Shown piece by piece: positions 1-6,752 of a stretch of 7,187 bases of DNA. The stretch is taken from positions 1 to 7,187 of the forward strand of contig CANHMJ010000073.1 in NCBI GenBank assembly GCA_947461805.1, written 5' to 3'. A program made the position numbers and the translations under genes. Under the pieces are notes generated by a model. It saw nothing but the letters and a program-made list of their open reading frames with translations. It was not told the DNA's origin and did no database searches. This DNA comes from Burkholderiaceae bacterium (GTDB lineage: Bacteria; Pseudomonadota; Gammaproteobacteria; Burkholderiales; Burkholderiaceae). How positions within the stretch are numbered: the stretch's first letter is position 1; each line of letters begins with the position of its first letter.

Positions 1-434
1 AAGCCCGCGCAGTTTCGGCATTAGAGCGTTACAAAGCGATTCTGAATCAAAAAACCATTTCCTTTTTCCCAGATTCACAGCTGGAAATTCCCCTGGCTCG
101 TTTCTTGCACAACGAAATGGGTATGACTTTGCTCGAAGTCGGAACGCCTTATTTACACCGCCAGCATTTAGCTCAAGAACTCGCACTCTTACCAGACAAT
201 GTTCGCCTCGTTGAAGGACAGGACGTTGAAAAGCAACTCGATCGTTGCCGGGAAGATAACCCTGACATCGTGGTGTGTGGACTGGGTTTAGCCAACCCAC
301 TAGAGGGAGAAGGCATCACCACCAAATGGTCGATTGAGTTGGTCTTTAGTCCAGTCCACGGTTACGAACAAGCAGCTGACTTGGCTGAATTGTTTGCGCG
401 TCCATTGCAACGTCGTATGAAGCTGGCAGCCTGA
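1..434 (+). CDS. bchN: BchN, light-independent protochlorophyllide reductase subunit N (C-terminal part; 5' end outside window)
   Basis: BchN pairs with BchB in the NB catalytic component of dark-operative protochlorophyllide reductase (DPOR), which reduces the C17=C18 double bond of protochlorophyllide to give chlorophyllide a. The reading frame is open from the window edge (first full codon at 3) to TGA at 432-434, so 143 residues are visible, against about 420-430 for the family. Roughly the N-terminal two thirds are missing, including the three cysteines that bind the NB [4Fe-4S] cluster, so cluster binding cannot be judged here. Recognisable C-terminal blocks are FFPDSQLEIPLARFL, EVGTPYLHR, EGQDVEKQLDR, VVCGLGLANPLE and TKWSIELVFSPVHG, followed by DLAELFARPL near the end. 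A TTG at 105 could look like a start but lies inside the conserved ARFLHNE block, so it is internal. One base separates the stop from bchB. Identity is very secure from sequence similarity and neighbours. Confidence 0.96.
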   Translation, partial: ARAVSALERYKAILNQKTISFFPDSQLEIPLARFLHNEMGMTLLEVGTPYLHRQHLAQELALLPDNVRLVEGQDVEKQLDRCREDNPDIVVCGLGLANPLEGEGITTKWSIELVFSPVHGYEQAADLAELFARPLQRRMKLAA

Positions 435-435
435 T

Positions 436-2055
436 ATGCAACTGACACTCTGGACCTACGAAGGACCGCCACATGTGGGCGCTATGCGCATTGCCACTGC
501 ACTAAAGGATGTGCATTACGTTTTGCATGCACCCCAAGGCGACACCTACGCTGACCTACTGTTCACAATGATCGAGCGTTCAAAAAAACGCCCCCCCGTA
601 ACCTATACCACCTTCCAAGCACGCGACTTGGGCGGCGATACCGCAGAGCTCTTTAAGAATGCAACCCGTGAGGCGTATGCGCGCTTTAAGCCAAACGCAA
701 TGATGGTTGGAGCCTCGTGTACAGCAGAGTTGATTCAAGATGATCCTGCTGGTTTAGCAAAAGCCTTGAACTTACCAATTCCGGTGATTCCACTGGAATT
801 GCCGTCGTATCAGAAAAAAGAAAATTGGGGCGCGGCCGAAACCTTTTATCAAATGGTGCGCACCTTAGCAGCACCTACGGTGAAAACACCCACTGCAACC
901 TTGGTGGCCGAGCGCACCGCTGCACGCGCTGCCGGCAAAGTACCCAGCTGCAATATTTTAGGCGCTACAGCACTCGGATTTCGGCATCGCGATGACGTGC
1001 ATGAAATTCAGAAACTATTGGGCGAGCTGGGTATTGCGGTGAATGTCACAGCACCGCTTAATGCAAGCGTTGCTGACCTCCAGCGTCTGGGTGAGGCTGA
1101 CTTCAACGTGGTTCTGTATCCTGAAATCGCCGGCGTAGCGGCATCATGGCTGACGCGGACTTTTGGTCAGCCTGCAACCAAGGTCATTCCAATTGGCGTC
1201 AATGCCACCACAGAATTTATTGCTGAAGTCGTGGCTCTCGCAGGACTTGATGCCAGCATGGTGGATCGCTATCAAAATAGCCGCGCACAGTGGTATTCCA
1301 AATCGGTTGACTCAACCTATTTAACCGGCAAGCGGGTCTTCATTTTTGGTGACGCTACTCACGTGATTGCCGCTGCCCGTGTTGCTAGTCAGGAAATCGG
1401 CTTTGAAGTGGTTGGGCTTGGCACCTACAGTCGTGAGTTTGCTCGTGACGTGCGTGAAGCAGCAGCGCTCTATGGCGTAGAGGCTTTAATTACCGATGAT
1501 TATTTAGAAGTAGAGCAAAAGGCGACGGAATTAAGTCCGGATTTAATGCTGGGAACGCAAATGGAGCGTCACATTGCCAAGCGCCTTGGCATTCCATGTG
1601 CAGTGATTTCAGCTCCAATACATGTTCAAGATTTTCCAGCGCGCTACTCTCCACAAATGGGTTTTGAAGGTGCAAATGTCTTATTTGATACCTGGATTCA
1701 TCCATTGATGATGGGCTTAGAAGAGCACCTCATCATGATGTTCCGTGAAGACTTTGAGTTTGATGCCAGCGCTGCCGGATCACATTTAGGCCACCGTGCT
1801 GTCAATCATGCTCCAGCAGCTCCGGTCAAAACAGAAATACCAGCAGAACAAATCAGTGTTACCGCCAGTGCAGTAGTTGATGCCGTTGTAGGTGAAGCAG
1901 CATGGGCGCCCGACGCCATGAAAGAGCTTGGAAAAATTCCTTTCTTTGTACGTGGAAAGGCTCGCCGCAATACAGAGCGTTTTGCCATAGAGCAGGGGCT
2001 GTCGATGATCACAATTGAAACCTTATACGATGCAAAGGCCCACTATGGCCGCTAA
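436..2055 (+). CDS. bchB: BchB, light-independent protochlorophyllide reductase subunit B
   Basis: BchB is the second catalytic subunit of DPOR. With BchN it forms the NB heterotetramer that binds protochlorophyllide and receives electrons from BchL. The protein is 539 residues, a normal proteobacterial length. Residues 1 to about 440 are the nitrogenase-component-1-like fold. Asp36 (in APQGDTYADLL) matches the unusual aspartate ligand of the NB [4Fe-4S] cluster known from Rhodobacter capsulatus BchB, and Cys95 (in VGASCTAELI) is the conserved nearby cysteine. Strong family blocks include WYSKSVDSTYLTGKR (286-300), LGTQMERHIAKRLGIPCAV (372-390) and QDFPARYSPQMGFEG (398-412). Residues 443-490 form an Ala-rich, low-complexity linker. 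The C-terminal 50 residues are the PCP_red domain (IPFFVRGKARRNTERFA at 501-517). PCP_red distinguishes BchB from chlorophyllide reductase BchZ. The start is fixed by the family N-terminus (LTLWTYEGPPHVGAMR). No strong Shine-Dalgarno is visible, so translation probably depends on coupling to bchN one base upstream. Confidence 0.98.
   Translation: MQLTLWTYEGPPHVGAMRIATALKDVHYVLHAPQGDTYADLLFTMIERSKKRPPVTYTTFQARDLGGDTAELFKNATREAYARFKPNAMMVGASCTAELIQDDPAGLAKALNLPIPVIPLELPSYQKKENWGAAETFYQMVRTLAAPTVKTPTATLVAERTAARAAGKVPSCNILGATALGFRHRDDVHEIQKLLGELGIAVNVTAPLNASVADLQRLGEADFNVVLYPEIAGVAASWLTRTFGQPATKVIPIGVNATTEFIAEVVALAGLDASMVDRYQNSRAQWYSKSVDSTYLTGKRVFIFGDATHVIAAARVASQEIGFEVVGLGTYSREFARDVREAAALYGVEALITDDYLEVEQKATELSPDLMLGTQMERHIAKRLGIPCAVISAPIHVQDFPARYSPQMGFEGANVLFDTWIHPLMMGLEEHLIMMFREDFEFDASAAGSHLGHRAVNHAPAAPVKTEIPAEQISVTASAVVDAVVGEAAWAPDAMKELGKIPFFVRGKARRNTERFAIEQGLSMITIETLYDAKAHYGR
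2034..2038 (+). promoter_or_regulatory. Probable ribosome binding site of bchH (AAAGG)
   Basis: AAAGG lies inside the last codons of bchB, six bases before the ATG at 2045. It supports that ATG over the in-frame upstream candidates at 2015 and 2030. This is a short purine match only, so the support is moderate. Confidence 0.5.
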
Positions 2056-5000
2056 TCACACACCAATTCGAGTGGTGATTGTCACCATGGATACGCACTT
2101 GGTCAGCGCAACCGAGCGCGCTCGCTTTGCTTTACAAAAGAAAATGCCAGGCTTGGCATTAACGATTCATGCGGCTTCGAGTTGGACGGTCGATGCGAAA
2201 GCCCTTAAAGCCTGTATCGATGACATTGCTCAGGCAGACATTGTAGTTTCCATGATGTTGTTCATGGAAGACCATTTCTTGCCAGTAATCGATGCACTTA
2301 AAGCACGTCGACTGGAATGCGATGCCATGGTGTGCGCGATGTCTGCAGGAGAAATCGTGACGCTAACCCGCATGGGTAATTTTGATATGGGCAAGCCTGC
2401 CACTGGCTTGATGGCTTTACTCAAGCGTTTGCGTGGTAACAAAGAAAAAGCCCAAACCGGCGGGGCCGCTCAAATGCGGATGTTGCGCCGTTTACCTAAG
2501 ATCCTGAAATTTATTCCCGGCAGCGCTCAGGATGTGCGTGCCTATTTCCTAACATTGCAATATTGGCTCGGCGGCTCAGAAGAAAACATGTACCACATGG
2601 TGCGCAGCCTGATTAATCGCTATGCCCAAGGCGAGCGCGCCGTATTACGTAGCCAAGAGAAAAGTGTTGAGCCTTTAATCTACCCCGAAACCGGTATTTA
2701 TCATCCGCGCCTCAAGGGCCGTATGAGTGAAGAGTTGCGTGATTTACCCAAATTAGTCTCGGATCAAAAATCACGCGGCCGTGTTGGATTGTTATTGCTG
2801 CGTTCCTATATTTTGGCTGGTAATACGCTGCATTACGACTCGGTGATTGCTGCCATGGAAGCCCAGGGCTTGCAAGTAGTGCCTATTTTTGCGGTTGGTC
2901 TTGACGCTAGACCGGCGATTGATGCTTTTTTAATGAATCACGATGAATGTGCAGTGGATGCGGTGGTTTCCTTAACCGGATTCTCCTTGGTTGGCGGCCC
3001 TGCTTACAACGATGCAAAAGCCGCCGAAGAGGTTTTATCTAAAATGGACGTTCCGTATTTGGCAGCGCATCCCCTGGAGTTTCAAACCTTAAGCGATTGG
3101 GGCAAGTCAGACCAAGGCTTAATGCCAGTTGAGAACACCTTGATGATTGCGATTCCAGAGCTAGATGGCGCAACAAATCCAATGATCTTTGGTGGCCGTG
3201 CTGGCGCTGCTGGTGTTGCTTGTACCGGATGCCATAAAGCCTGCACTTTTGAAGTCAATACCAATGCGCATGACATGTTCACCTGCATTGAGCGGACTGC
3301 CATGCTAGCGGCACGCGTTACCAAGTTAATTGCGATGCGTAAAACGGTAAAGCATGACCGTAAAGTAGCCTTGGTTATTTTTAATTTCCCACCCAATGCT
3401 GGCCGCATTGGTACAGCAGCGCATTTAAGTGTTTTTGAGTCGGTATTCAACACGCTTAAGGGCTTGCGTGATGAGGGATATACAGTCGATGTCCCGGACT
3501 CTGTAGATGATTTGCGCGAGCAAATGCTGACGGGTAATTCCCAGCAATTTAGTATGGATGCCAATGTACATGCGCAAATTGGTTTGGATGATTACGTCAA
3601 GCGTGAGCCTTGGTTAAAAGAGATTGAGGCACAGTGGGGCCCTGCACCAGGACGGATGCTAACGAACGGCAGTGCTCTATTTGTGTTGGGTAAGCAATTT
3701 GGTAATGTGCTTGTGGCAATTCAGCCTGGCTTTGGCTACGAGGGCGATCCCATGCGTCTCTTGTATGAGAAGGGCTTCGCACCAACCCATGCCTTCTCTG
3801 CCTTCTATCGCTACATTCGTGAAGACTTTAATGCCAATGCGGTATTGCATTTTGGTACCCATGGTGCACTCGAATTTATGCCTGGCAAGCAATCGGGTAT
3901 GTCGGGTGCATGCTGGCCAGATCGCTTAATCAGTGATTTGCCTAACATTTACATTTATGCCTCCAATAATCCATCGGAAGGCGCAATCGCCAAGCGCCGT
4001 GCAGGCGCTACCTTGGTTAGCTATCTAACGCCTCCGGTTGCGCAAGCCGGGTTGTATCGTGGTTTGGTCGACCTTAAAGCATCCCTCGATCGGTGGCGTA
4101 CTCTAGCGCCAGCAATCCAAACGGATGATGCCACGGTCAGCATGGATAGCAATGAGCAATTGGATTTGATCGAGATGATTCAGGTTCAAGCAGCTGAACT
4201 CAATTTAGTGCCGCTAGAACCTAGCTGGAAAACCATGGATCGCCAGATCGTTGCGGCTAGCCTTAATAAGCTGACAGAGCAAATCCTGGAAATGGAATAC
4301 GCTTTGATTCCCCATGGGCTCCATGTTCTTGGTAATGCGCTCAGCAAAGAAGAGCGGATTGATATGCTAATGAGCTCGGCTCAGGCCGGTGATGGCCCAG
4401 CGAAGACGCTCGATCGCGCCATTATTGCCAGACTGGTAGACGGCGCTACCGTTGATCGCTCTATTACCGAAAATAACTTGTCGCTCTCCGATGCAATGCG
4501 CGAACAGCTAGATGGTCTTGTGAGGATGGATCGCCTCATGCAAGAGGATAGCGAGCTGCAAGGCATCTACCGTGCATTAGATGGCCGTTATATAAAGCCA
4601 GCACCTGGTGGTGACGTGCTGCGCAATCCCGATGTATTGCCAACGGGCCGAAATGTACATGGCTTTGATCCATTCCGTATCCCCAGCAAATTTGCCGTAC
4701 GTGACGGGCAAATGCAGGCTAATAAATTACTCGAGCGCTATCAGGCGGATGGCAATGCTTTACCAGAATCCATCGCCCTGGTGCTTTGGGGTACTGATAA
4801 CCTCAAAACTGAGGGCGGTCCAATTGCCCAAATTTTGGCTTTGATGGGAACCTTGCCACGCTTTGATAGCTTCGGCCGAGTAGCAGGCGCAAGCTTAATT
4901 CCATTGGCTGAGCTTGGGCGTCCTCGGATTGATGTGATGGTGTCGATCTCCGGAATTTTCAGGGACTTAATGCCGCTTCAAGTGAAAGTATTGGCTGAAG

Positions 5001-5842
5001 CAGCCTACCTTGCCGCTGCTGCAGATGAGCCCATTACCGAGAACTTTGTGCGTAAGCATGCACTCGATTACCAGGCAAAAACCGGTTGCGATCTAGAGAC
5101 AGCCGCCTTGCGTGTGTATGGCAATGCAGAAAGCGCCTATGGTGCCAACGTCAATATGATGGTAGATAACGGCTTGTGGCAGGATGAGGATGAGCTAGCC
5201 GAAACCTATACCAGCCGCAAAAGTTTTGCCTACGGCCGTAATGGTCGCCCCCAAGCACAGAAAGAATTGCTCCAGCGCATTTTGGCGGACGTGGAATTAA
5301 CCTACCAAAACCTCGATTCGATTGAGCTCGGCGTCACTACCATTGATACTTACTTCGATACCTTGGGCGGGATTAGCCGCGCCGTGAAGCGCGCTAAAGG
5401 CGGTAAAGCGCCACCAGTTTATATTGGTGATCAAACCAAAGGTGAGAGCGTTGTCCGTACGCTAAACGAACAAGTGGCATTAGAAACCCGATCGCGCATG
5501 CTCAATCCAAAGTGGTATGAAGGCATGCTCAAGCATGGTTATGAAGGGGTACGTCAGATTGAATCGCACCTCACGAATACCGTCGGCTGGTCAGCCACCA
5601 CGGGTCAAGTTGAGCCTTGGGTCTATCAGCAACTTACCCAAACCTTTATTTTGGATGCCGATATGCGCGAGCGTCTTATGCGCCTCAATCCAGCCGCCTC
5701 AGTCAAAGTAGCAAACCGCCTTTTAGAAGCCTCTGAAAGGCAATATTGGAAACCCGAACCATCTGTTCTAGAAACCTTGCGTCGTGTTGCACAAGATTTC
5801 GAAGATAGATTAGAAGGTGTTTACGAAGGAGTAGCAATTTAA
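2045..5842 (+). CDS. bchH: BchH, magnesium chelatase large (porphyrin-binding) subunit
   Basis: BchH binds protoporphyrin IX and, with the AAA+ subunits BchI and BchD, inserts Mg2+ in an ATP-dependent reaction, the first committed step toward bacteriochlorophyll. From the ATG at 2045 the protein is 1265 residues, slightly long for a family of about 1190-1290. The N-terminal DUF3479 domain covers roughly residues 8-170 (VTMDTHLVSATERAR near 13-27). The CobN/Mg-chelatase domain fills almost all the rest. Landmarks are HFGTHGALEFMPGKQ (from 602), ASNNPSEGAIAKRRA (about 639-653) and NVHGFDPFRIPS (about 870-881). A cysteine set C393-X2-C396-X3-C400-X13-C414 matches the region proposed to carry an oxygen-sensitive Fe-S cluster in R. 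capsulatus BchH. The N-terminus could extend to 2015 or 2030, but the extra residues would come from the frame over the conserved BchB tail. The chosen start overlaps bchB by 11 bases and has AAAGG six bases upstream. Cobalt chelatase CobN is unlikely given the DUF3479 domain and the neighbours. Confidence 0.97.
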   Translation: MAANHTPIRVVIVTMDTHLVSATERARFALQKKMPGLALTIHAASSWTVDAKALKACIDDIAQADIVVSMMLFMEDHFLPVIDALKARRLECDAMVCAMSAGEIVTLTRMGNFDMGKPATGLMALLKRLRGNKEKAQTGGAAQMRMLRRLPKILKFIPGSAQDVRAYFLTLQYWLGGSEENMYHMVRSLINRYAQGERAVLRSQEKSVEPLIYPETGIYHPRLKGRMSEELRDLPKLVSDQKSRGRVGLLLLRSYILAGNTLHYDSVIAAMEAQGLQVVPIFAVGLDARPAIDAFLMNHDECAVDAVVSLTGFSLVGGPAYNDAKAAEEVLSKMDVPYLAAHPLEFQTLSDWGKSDQGLMPVENTLMIAIPELDGATNPMIFGGRAGAAGVACTGCHKACTFEVNTNAHDMFTCIERTAMLAARVTKLIAMRKTVKHDRKVALVIFNFPPNAGRIGTAAHLSVFESVFNTLKGLRDEGYTVDVPDSVDDLREQMLTGNSQQFSMDANVHAQIGLDDYVKREPWLKEIEAQWGPAPGRMLTNGSALFVLGKQFGNVLVAIQPGFGYEGDPMRLLYEKGFAPTHAFSAFYRYIREDFNANAVLHFGTHGALEFMPGKQSGMSGACWPDRLISDLPNIYIYASNNPSEGAIAKRRAGATLVSYLTPPVAQAGLYRGLVDLKASLDRWRTLAPAIQTDDATVSMDSNEQLDLIEMIQVQAAELNLVPLEPSWKTMDRQIVAASLNKLTEQILEMEYALIPHGLHVLGNALSKEERIDMLMSSAQAGDGPAKTLDRAIIARLVDGATVDRSITENNLSLSDAMREQLDGLVRMDRLMQEDSELQGIYRALDGRYIKPAPGGDVLRNPDVLPTGRNVHGFDPFRIPSKFAVRDGQMQANKLLERYQADGNALPESIALVLWGTDNLKTEGGPIAQILALMGTLPRFDSFGRVAGASLIPLAELGRPRIDVMVSISGIFRDLMPLQVKVLAEAAYLAAAADEPITENFVRKHALDYQAKTGCDLETAALRVYGNAESAYGANVNMMVDNGLWQDEDELAETYTSRKSFAYGRNGRPQAQKELLQRILADVELTYQNLDSIELGVTTIDTYFDTLGGISRAVKRAKGGKAPPVYIGDQTKGESVVRTLNEQVALETRSRMLNPKWYEGMLKHGYEGVRQIESHLTNTVGWSATTGQVEPWVYQQLTQTFILDADMRERLMRLNPAASVKVANRLLEASERQYWKPEPSVLETLRRVAQDFEDRLEGVYEGVAI
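5826..5831 (+). promoter_or_regulatory. Ribosome binding site of bchL (AAGGAG)
   Basis: A strong Shine-Dalgarno AAGGAG lies in the last codons of bchH, ten bases before the bchL ATG at 5842. It is the best Shine-Dalgarno match at any junction in the window. This suggests bchL can start translation independently and strongly, which fits the need for the reductase component that cycles on and off BchNB. Confidence 0.7.
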
Positions 5843-6750
5843 TGAATACCGTCAGCGTACCCATCTCAGAAATTACAACCCGCAAACCACCCGATGGTGA
5901 GGGCAGCGTCCAGGTTCATCTGGATCCCCTGGAGAAAATTGGCAATGCCAAAGTATTTGCCATTTATGGCAAAGGCGGCATTGGCAAAAGCACAACCTCT
6001 TCAAACCTATCGGCAGCGTTCTCGATGTTAGGTAAAAAAGTGATCCAAATCGGCTGCGATCCTAAGCACGATTCGACCTTTACCCTGACCGGTAAGCTAG
6101 TGCCAACCGTGATCGATATCCTGGAGACCGTGGACTTTCACTCAGAAGAATTAAAGGTTGAAGACTTTGTCTACGAAGGCTTTAATGGCGTGATGTGCGT
6201 AGAGGCAGGCGGCCCTCCAGCTGGAACAGGTTGCGGCGGCTATGTGGTTGGCCAGACCGTCAAATTACTCAAGGAGCATCACCTCTTAGAAGATACCGAT
6301 GTAGTGATCTTTGATGTTTTGGGTGACGTTGTTTGCGGTGGCTTTGCTGCGCCGCTGCAGCATGCGGACCGGGCCTTAATTGTGGCTGCCAACGATTTTG
6401 ACTCGATTTTTGCGATGAATCGCATTGTTCAAGCCATCAGCGCAAAAGCAAAAAATTACAACGTTCGTCTCGGCGGTGTGATTGCGAACCGCAGTAAAGA
6501 CACGGATCAAATTGATAAGTTCAATACGCGGGTTGGTCTAAAGACCATGGCGCATTTTCCGGATCTGGATGCCATTCGCCGCAGTCGTCTCAAGAAGTGC
6601 ACCATTTTTGAAATGGAATCGACCCCGGAGATTGAGGCAGTGAAAGAGGAGTATTTACGCCTGGCTGCCAGCTTATTGCTGGACGATGATCCGATATTGA
6701 CGGAATCATTGAAAGACCGTGAAATTTTTGACTTACTGGGATTTGATTAA
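5842..6750 (+). CDS. bchL: BchL, light-independent protochlorophyllide reductase iron-sulfur ATP-binding protein
   Basis: BchL is the NifH-like homodimeric component of DPOR. It hydrolyses ATP and passes electrons from ferredoxin through an intersubunit [4Fe-4S] cluster to BchNB. The protein is 302 residues, normal for the family. The P-loop is YGKGGIGKST (42-51), the switch I region is GCDPKHDST (71-79), and the switch II region is DVLGDVVCGGFA (158-169). Cluster ligands are Cys131 (in GTGCGG) and Cys165 (in VVCGG), 34 residues apart as in known BchL. The conserved tail region HFPDLDAIRRSRLKK (238-252) and the end FDLLGFD are present. The first 29 or so residues precede the fold and include the proteobacterial DGEGSVQVHLD segment (18-28). 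BchX (chlorophyllide reductase) and NifH were considered, but sequence and neighbours favour BchL. Its ATG overlaps the bchH TAA by one base, and bchM begins two bases after its stop. Confidence 0.98.
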   Translation: MNTVSVPISEITTRKPPDGEGSVQVHLDPLEKIGNAKVFAIYGKGGIGKSTTSSNLSAAFSMLGKKVIQIGCDPKHDSTFTLTGKLVPTVIDILETVDFHSEELKVEDFVYEGFNGVMCVEAGGPPAGTGCGGYVVGQTVKLLKEHHLLEDTDVVIFDVLGDVVCGGFAAPLQHADRALIVAANDFDSIFAMNRIVQAISAKAKNYNVRLGGVIANRSKDTDQIDKFNTRVGLKTMAHFPDLDAIRRSRLKKCTIFEMESTPEIEAVKEEYLRLAASLLLDDDPILTESLKDREIFDLLGFD

Positions 6751-6752
6751 CC

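Noticed and set aside
105..434. Small standalone gene of 109 codons starting at TTG 105
   Set aside because: The frame is open to the window edge and the upstream residues match BchN, so this is just the tail of bchN.
3082..3564. 160-codon open frame on the - strand inside bchH
   Set aside because: It lies wholly antisense to a conserved part of BchH, its translation resembles no family I know, and it has no supporting start context; it is a shadow of bchH codon use.
4608..4844. Open frame on the + strand in another phase within bchH (also 3672-3929 and 5517-5711)
   Set aside because: These are short out-of-phase frames within strongly conserved BchH coding sequence, with no recognisable protein features.
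436..6750. Nitrogenase (NifDKH) or chlorophyllide reductase (BchXYZ) instead of DPOR
   Set aside because: BchB has the PCP_red C-terminal domain and BchB-specific motifs, BchL has the DPOR-type sequence, and the gene order with bchH and bchM is that of the bchNBHLM operon.
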